Below, piece after piece: positions 8,573 to 12,614 of a DNA stretch of 12,614 bases. Both the position numbers and the translations under genes were made by a program. The first letter of the stretch is position 1; every line of letters starts with the position of its first letter. The stretch is taken from positions 1 through 12,614 of the forward strand of contig CALGLY010000125.1 in the NCBI GenBank assembly GCA_937959095.1, written 5' to 3'. A model generated the notes under the pieces. That model ran no database searches, was not told the DNA's origin, and saw only the letters and a program-made list of their open reading frames with translations. Source of the stretch: an uncultured Saprospiraceae bacterium (GTDB lineage Bacteria; Bacteroidota; Bacteroidia; Chitinophagales; Saprospiraceae).

Positions 8573-9319
8573 ATGTTCAGATACCTTATTCTAGCCGCTA
8601 TCCTTATCGTAGGGAGTGGCACACTAGTAGCACAATCCGCACATTCGCTTTTTCGGAATGGCGATGCCGATTATAAAACAGGTGATTTTACAGCCGCAGA
8701 AGAAAATTATCGAAAAGGCTTGGAGCAAGAGCGTTCCTCTACAGCTACCTACAATCTTGGCAATTCCGTCTATCGGCAAGAGCGCGTAGACGAAGCCGCA
8801 CGACAATACCTAAAAGCGGCCGAAGAAGCAAAAGATGAACGAACCAAGGCACAAGCCTATCATAATCTGGGAAATTCGCTATACAGAATGGAGGATTATG
8901 AAAATAGTATTAAAGCTTTTAAAAATTCACTGCGTCATCAACCGAAAGATGTAGAAACCAAGTATAATTTGGCACAAGCACAACGCCAATATCGGATTCA
9001 GCAACAGCAACAACAGCAGCAGCAGCAACAACAAAACCAAGAGCAGGAGCAGCAAGAGCAGGATCAAGAGAATCAAGAACAACAAGAGCAGCAGCAAAAT
9101 CAAGACCAAGAGCAACAAGACCAGCAACAGCAACAGCAGTCGCAGTCTCAATCCGAAGATCAGCAAGACAAAGAGGAGCAACAGCAACAGCAGCAACAAC
9201 AAGACATGACTCGCGAAGAGGCAGAGCAGTTGCTAGAAATTGTGGAGAAAGATGAGCAAAAAGTGCAAGAAAAACTCCGCAAAGGAGGCGATAAAAAGAA
9301 GCCCGAAAAAGATTGGTAG
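8573..9319 (+). CDS. batC: BatC-like TPR protein with glutamine-rich tail (248 aa)
   Basis: The order is signal peptide (1-21, ending LVAQ), three to four TPR units (about 24-141, with motifs YNLGNSVY, YHNLGNSLYRMEDY and KYNLAQAQ), a Gln/Glu/Asp-rich tract (143-210), and a charged tail from MTREEAEQLL ending in PEKDW. This architecture and the tail, with its DExxVQEK and terminal KDW, match the BatC proteins of Bacteroides-type Bat operons as I remember them. Bat proteins (BatA to BatE) are envelope-associated and were linked to aerotolerance, though their biochemical role is unsettled; the TPR part presumably binds a protein partner in the periplasm. I start at ATG 8573; an in-frame TTG at 8564 would add three residues including a Lys (KT) and is possible. 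The usual batA, batB and batD neighbours are absent: upstream is a lipoprotein gene and downstream a gap. Confidence 0.87.
   Translation: MFRYLILAAILIVGSGTLVAQSAHSLFRNGDADYKTGDFTAAEENYRKGLEQERSSTATYNLGNSVYRQERVDEAARQYLKAAEEAKDERTKAQAYHNLGNSLYRMEDYENSIKAFKNSLRHQPKDVETKYNLAQAQRQYRIQQQQQQQQQQQQNQEQEQQEQDQENQEQQEQQQNQDQEQQDQQQQQQSQSQSEDQQDKEEQQQQQQQQDMTREEAEQLLEIVEKDEQKVQEKLRKGGDKKKPEKDW
8999..9202 (+). repeat. CAA/CAG-rich low-complexity tract encoding poly-Gln/Glu
   Basis: About 68 codons are almost all CAA, CAG, GAG, GAA, GAC or AAC, giving runs of Q broken by N, E and D. CAA and CAG are interleaved, so this is not a pure trinucleotide repeat, but length change by slippage or recombination is plausible. 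The antisense strand reads as an artificial Leu-rich frame. Confidence 0.9.
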
Positions 9320-9635
9320 AGTTGAAGTTGTGAAGTTGTTGAATTGTAAAATCGTTAAATTACTTTCATATTGTGTAGCAGAAAATAGAAGGTGATTTTA
9401 CAATTCAACAATTCTGCGATTTAAGGAAATCAGCAAAAAATAAGATTTTCTAAAATAGATACGAATCCGCTAAAAATACACGTTTCATCTACTCATATTC
9501 TTGCAGACCACCTTCAGCTTTTGAAGAACAATTAGTACATCTTTTAAAAGTTTCCTATAATTGTAGGCAAAATTACGTTCTTTATCCATTGTCCGTTATC
9601 ATAAAACTTACAATCCAACGAAAATTTCATTACTC
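9320..9635 (+). other. Intergenic region (316 bases) without a recognised gene
   Basis: The region lies between the BatC-like gene and the second lipoprotein. I see no convincing reading frame, tRNA or known RNA family. The first third has short-word A+T-rich sequence (GTTGAAGTTGTGAAGTTG) and the inverted repeat at 9334-9413. The rest (about 9425-9635) is A+T-rich and should hold the promoter of the downstream lipoprotein, but no good TAnnTTTG with a spaced TTG is present; TATAATTG at 9556-9563 is the nearest match, with one mismatch. Confidence 0.6.
9334..9413. repeat. Long-looped inverted repeat downstream of the BatC-like gene
   Basis: GTTGAATTGTAAAATC (9338-9353) is the exact reverse complement of GATTTTACAATTCAAC (9394-9409). 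Outward pairing continues through 9334-9337 with 9410-9413 (three pairs and one G-U), giving arms of about 20 bases around a 40-base loop. The arms are A+T-rich and no U-run follows, so a simple intrinsic terminator is not the best fit. A palindromic intergenic repeat element is an alternative. Confidence 0.75.
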
Positions 9636-10205
9636 ATGAAAAAATACTTAGTGCTGTTTATAGTCGCTTTAATTTGTTTTTCTTGCGACACCACTTCTAA
9701 AAGTAAAAGCACAAATCAAAAGGCATCAAACGGGAAAACGATGTTCACGCACGACCTCAGAAGACAAATTGAGGAATTCGGTGATATTAAAAAAGTTCAG
9801 TTTTTCACTACCCGTCGTATTAAGATGCGTCGAATAACTTCTACGGATGGCGTAGAAATTGCAACAGATGGTACTATCGTAGTGAAAGAAGGGGACTACG
9901 AAGAATCTATTACTCTAGAAAAAGATCTACCGGGTGTTTGTGTTTCTGCGCTAGAAGATAGATTGCATATTAGCTTCAGTGATGGCAGTTACCTGATTTT
10001 CCGAAAGGATTTCATGGGTACTTATAGTCTACTCGTGGAGCGCGATATGCGTGGCGTAGCCCGTGTCCAATACGGCACAGAATCCTACCAACTGCAACCA
10101 GGTAGTGATGAAGCAAAACTCGCCATTGCGAAAACTTTCAAGAAAGAAGATGAAGGCGATGAGCGCGTAGAATCGGGAAGAAAGATAGGCGGAAGCGGGG
10201 AGTAG
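9636..10205 (+). CDS. Lipoprotein of unknown function (189 aa)
   Basis: The N-terminus MKKY, a hydrophobic core and CFSC give predicted lipidation at Cys17; the -3 residue is Cys and the -2 residue Phe rather than the classic Leu-Ala, so the lipobox is acceptable but not perfect. A Ser/Lys/Thr-rich linker (18-35) follows, then a helix (about 38-50, HDLRRQIEEFGDI) and a beta-rich region (about 52-155) with strands such as KKVQFFTTRRI, LHISFSDGSYLIF and SYQLQ. The last 30 residues are charged and Gly-rich, probably disordered. I do not recognise the family. The ATG at 9636 gives the full signal sequence and there is no Shine-Dalgarno. The gene appears to stand alone: a 316-base gap precedes it and a convergent gene follows, with a stem-loop 12 bases after its stop codon. 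Confidence 0.88.
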   Translation: MKKYLVLFIVALICFSCDTTSKSKSTNQKASNGKTMFTHDLRRQIEEFGDIKKVQFFTTRRIKMRRITSTDGVEIATDGTIVVKEGDYEESITLEKDLPGVCVSALEDRLHISFSDGSYLIFRKDFMGTYSLLVERDMRGVARVQYGTESYQLQPGSDEAKLAIAKTFKKEDEGDERVESGRKIGGSGE

Positions 10206-10217
10206 TGAGAAGGAGAA

Positions 10218-10262
10218 AAAATGAGAGGGTGAGCTTTAAAAAAAATACCGCCCTCTCATTTT
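10218..10262. terminator. Bidirectional stem-loop terminator between convergent genes
   Basis: AAAATGAGAGGG (10218-10229) pairs perfectly with CCCTCTCATTTT (10251-10262) around a 21-base loop that contains an A-run. The site lies between the stop of the plus-strand lipoprotein gene (10205) and the stop of the minus-strand Omp85 gene (10281). On the minus strand the A-run at 10215-10220 becomes a U-tract right after the stem; on the plus strand the stem ends in TTTT. Both directions therefore fit an intrinsic terminator, better for the minus strand. Confidence 0.75.
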
Positions 10263-10280
10263 CTCACCATCTCATTTCTC

Positions 10281-12077
10281 TCAAAATAAACTCACATAAC
10301 CAAAATGTATCTTCGGATTCCGCAAATTGAGCGGACTATCTGCCCGTTGCCCGACGGCTAAACTAATACCAAATACCCCAACGCCCGTCTCCAAGGTCAA
10401 TCCTGCACCGAAACCGAGTGCATTATTCACCAAGTCTCGTTCGTTGGTCGCATCGCGTATCCAAGCATAATCTGCGAAGGCATAGAAATACGAATTGGTA
10501 CTAATCAATAGGCGTGGCTCTAGCGTGAAAAGGGAATATTGCGTCGCTAAGACCGACTGTTCATCAAACCCCCGCAGTATTTTATTGCCGCCTATTCGGA
10601 ATTGCTCATTTTGTAGAATGGGTTTATTGGAAAAAATAAACTGGCTTTGATTTTGAAGCTTCAAGGTGGCGCGTTTTCCTAATGGCAGGTAAGTCGCTAA
10701 AGTCGCGCCGAGTCCATATTGAAAACTATTCAGAGCAAGACTATCATAAAGACTTTGAAAATTAGTTTCATCATTGGAAAGGGCTATAATTTGATTATTA
10801 ATTTCAATATTTTTTTGCCCTGCGCTACCGCGCAAAAATAAGCTCCAACCTTTACGCGGATTGAAGCGATAATCCAACGCTTGTTGATAATATTCCAAAC
10901 CAAAAGCAGTGCGCTGATAATCCAAATTTTCAGGCAAACGTCCTTGCTGCCGAACACGAACGGTATCCACATTCAGCAAGTCCGAGCTTTGCGTATTCCA
11001 GAACGCTTTCAGATAATTGCCGCCTTCCAAAAGATATTGCACGCCCAAGTCCGAAGCCACTTCGAGCAAGGTAGTGTCTTGTTTATAAATCAATAATTTG
11101 CCATCCACGCCAAAGGGCAAATTGAGAATGTAGGGATAATTGACCGATAAATTCAAGCGCGGCGTAGCGGGGCGCAATTGCTCCAATTCCACTAAAAGCT
11201 GTTCGCCATAGCCAAAAGCATTGTAGAATTCGCCTTTCAAATCACCTGTTAGCGTGAAGCTTGTCGTTTGCACCGTTCCATTCGTTATGGTATTGGGTAG
11301 CACCCCTACGATGAAGTCAAAGCGGCTTGCTTTTTTAGGTTTTAAATATAAGTTAATGACCGCACGCTCGCCGTAGAACGTCACGTCCACAGGCTTTTCT
11401 TCTTCCACAAAAGGCAACTCTTGTATGCGCTGCCGTATCCGTAGAATTTTCGATTTATTGTACGGTTCATCAGGTAGAATGCCTAAGTAGTTTTCGAGAT
11501 ATTTTTTGGAAAGCTCGACTTTGCCCTCTACATAAATCGTGTCTACTATGATGAGTTGCCCCTTGTCCATTACTAGAGCTGCTTCTACTTTTCCTTCTTT
11601 TATTGAAATGCTATCCAATTGGGTTTTAGCAAAAGGGAAACCGTTGTTTTCTGCTTCCGTCAGTAGCTTATCTTGCAGTTGGCGGACGCGCTTTATTTGG
11701 AGCGGTTTCGCGCGATATAGTTGCTCCCGGAAACCTGCTTTGGTCAGCCATGCTTCATCTACATTGCCATTGCGTAGGTCTAGCCACTCATAAACATCAC
11801 CCACATGTAGGAGTGCGAGATAAGTAGAGCTATCTTTTAGTAAAATACTATCTATAGAAGCGGCAAGGTAGCCTTGTTGCTGTAAGTTTTTTGTCAAAGT
11901 CGCCAAGGTAGTGGTGAGACTTGGCGTATCTTCGATGCTTGTAGGAATTTCTACTTTGTTTTCTAGGAAATTTTCGGGTTTGTCTAGGGGAAGGATTTGT
12001 AGTTGGGTTTGGGCGGTGGTGGAATGAGTAAAGCACAAAGCACAGAAAAAACTTATATTTTTCAAAAAACAAAGCAT
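10281..12077 (-). CDS. Omp85/BamA-TamA-type outer-membrane beta-barrel protein (598 aa)
   Basis: A signal peptide (about 1-23, ending TTAQ) is followed by a POTRA-like periplasmic part. Two less clear units cover about 50-98 and 99-172; the clearest covers about 174-247 and contains VDTIYVEG, a helix with SKKYLENYLGI, a second helix with ILRIRQRIQELPF, and the strand AVINLYLKP. The C-terminal beta-barrel runs from about 250 to 598. It holds GGNKILRGF (496-504) with the RGF motif conserved in the Omp85 barrel lumen, then YFYAFADYAW (530-539), a Gly-rich strand (GFGAGLTLETGVGVFG) and a final Phe typical of outer-membrane barrels. At 598 residues it is shorter than five-POTRA BamA (about 800), so it is more likely an accessory Omp85 protein that inserts or exports a subset of proteins than the essential BamA. 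It starts two bases after the stop of the TPR-like gene upstream, which suggests coupled translation. Confidence 0.9.
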   Translation of the reverse strand: MLCFLKNISFFCALCFTHSTTAQTQLQILPLDKPENFLENKVEIPTSIEDTPSLTTTLATLTKNLQQQGYLAASIDSILLKDSSTYLALLHVGDVYEWLDLRNGNVDEAWLTKAGFREQLYRAKPLQIKRVRQLQDKLLTEAENNGFPFAKTQLDSISIKEGKVEAALVMDKGQLIIVDTIYVEGKVELSKKYLENYLGILPDEPYNKSKILRIRQRIQELPFVEEEKPVDVTFYGERAVINLYLKPKKASRFDFIVGVLPNTITNGTVQTTSFTLTGDLKGEFYNAFGYGEQLLVELEQLRPATPRLNLSVNYPYILNLPFGVDGKLLIYKQDTTLLEVASDLGVQYLLEGGNYLKAFWNTQSSDLLNVDTVRVRQQGRLPENLDYQRTAFGLEYYQQALDYRFNPRKGWSLFLRGSAGQKNIEINNQIIALSNDETNFQSLYDSLALNSFQYGLGATLATYLPLGKRATLKLQNQSQFIFSNKPILQNEQFRIGGNKILRGFDEQSVLATQYSLFTLEPRLLISTNSYFYAFADYAWIRDATNERDLVNNALGFGAGLTLETGVGVFGISLAVGQRADSPLNLRNPKIHFGYVSLF

Positions 12078-12079
12078 AT

Positions 12080-12614
12080 CTAAAGCCCCGAGGCAAGCAT
12101 CGCTATCTCTTTCTGGCGAATGCGTTGATCTAATTGTGTTGTAGATAAATAGCTTTTACTGCTAGGTGAAAAATCATAACGCTCCCGAAGCAATTGCGCC
12201 GTATCTATGACAAAGGGCATAGCGTGATACTTCTGCTCACAGGTTTTAAGTTCTACTTTTGCTTTGGTGTCCTTATCTAAAATAGAATAATAGTGCGCTT
12301 TGATTAGAAAATCACTAGGTTCAACACTAAGGATTCCCTCCATTTCTTCTTGAAAATGGGCATCGAATTTCTTTAATTGCATTTTTACATAGCGTAAGCT
12401 GCGTTTATATAAATCCTTTTGTTTTCTAAAATTACAATGTTTTATACCATAAGCTAAATCGGCTTCGGCTTTTCCCCAATTCTCCTCGTGGATAGCTAGA
12501 CAAATATCTAAGTGATACCAATAATAATCCGTCAAACTTATAGGCTTATCTATATTTTTAGCTAATTTCTTCGCTGCTTCAATATTTCCTAAGTGTAGAT
12601 AGATAGTTGCTAAG
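12080..12614 (-). CDS. Helical TPR-like protein, C-terminal 177 residues (5' end beyond the right edge)
   Basis: The frame is open from the right edge to TAG at 12080-12082. It should not be started at the internal TTG (12535), because the 26 preceding codons continue the same pattern (LATIYLHLGNIEAAKKLA). Paired amphipathic helices recur: IYLHLGNIEAAKKLAKN, then YWYHLDICLAIHEENWGKAEADL, then FLIKAHYYSILDKDTKAKVEL, which resemble degenerate TPR units. The tail (SYLSTTQLDQRIRQKEIAML) is a charged helix. I cannot assign a function; the likely role is a protein-binding scaffold. Its stop codon and the Omp85 start codon are separated by only two bases, so the two form a transcription unit, and the partner could act in the envelope, but no signal peptide can be checked here. 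Confidence 0.8.
   Translation of the reverse strand, partial: LATIYLHLGNIEAAKKLAKNIDKPISLTDYYWYHLDICLAIHEENWGKAEADLAYGIKHCNFRKQKDLYKRSLRYVKMQLKKFDAHFQEEMEGILSVEPSDFLIKAHYYSILDKDTKAKVELKTCEQKYHAMPFVIDTAQLLRERYDFSPSSKSYLSTTQLDQRIRQKEIAMLASGL

Noticed and set aside
8927..9202. Minus-strand frame rich in leucine
   Set aside because: It is the antisense reading of the CAA/CAG tract in the batC-like gene, where CAG and CAA become CTG and TTG.
11848..12096. Minus-strand frame overlapping the start of the Omp85 gene
   Set aside because: It is an alternative frame over the Omp85 signal peptide region with no coding features; the 598-residue frame explains the sequence.

Overview
The window looks like a piece of a Bacteroidota chromosome, at an estimated 40 percent G+C. 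The evidence is a giant cell-surface protein built from Ig-like and SprB-like repeats, a BatC-type TPR protein with a glutamine-rich tail, two small lipoproteins, an Omp85-type outer-membrane barrel, weak or absent Shine-Dalgarno sequences, and one good match to the Bacteroidota -7 promoter box. The style of the repeat protein is what I associate with Saprospiria or Cytophagia; I cannot place it more precisely.

Layout. Positions 1-7667 (minus strand) are one uninterrupted reading frame that runs off the left edge: 2555 codons of a secreted adhesin-like protein. From the N-terminus it has a signal peptide, a Cys-containing beta-rich domain, four tandem acidic Ig-like domains, a leader Ig/SprB pair, and then a very regular array of a roughly 308-residue four-module super-repeat (six complete copies and the start of a seventh). 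After a 228-base divergent intergenic region with a candidate minus-strand promoter come two plus-strand genes: a lipoprotein of unknown function (7896-8531) and a batC-like gene (8573-9319). A 316-base gap with a long exact inverted repeat follows, then a second lipoprotein (9636-10205). A compact stem-loop at 10218-10262 separates this from the convergent minus-strand pair at the right: an Omp85/BamA-like outer-membrane protein (10281-12077) and, two bases upstream of it, the 3' part of a helical, TPR-like gene cut by the right edge (12080-12614).

All five complete or 5'-complete proteins have an export signal, so the window is an envelope and surface region. The functional links between neighbours are otherwise loose: the Omp85 gene is probably translationally coupled to the TPR-like gene, and batC may be co-transcribed with the lipoprotein before it but lacks its usual batA/batB/batD partners here. 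The most notable material is the modular super-repeat of the adhesin, including a 77-base tract identical between two consecutive units, which points to recent homogenisation. No RNA genes, transposons or CRISPR arrays were seen.
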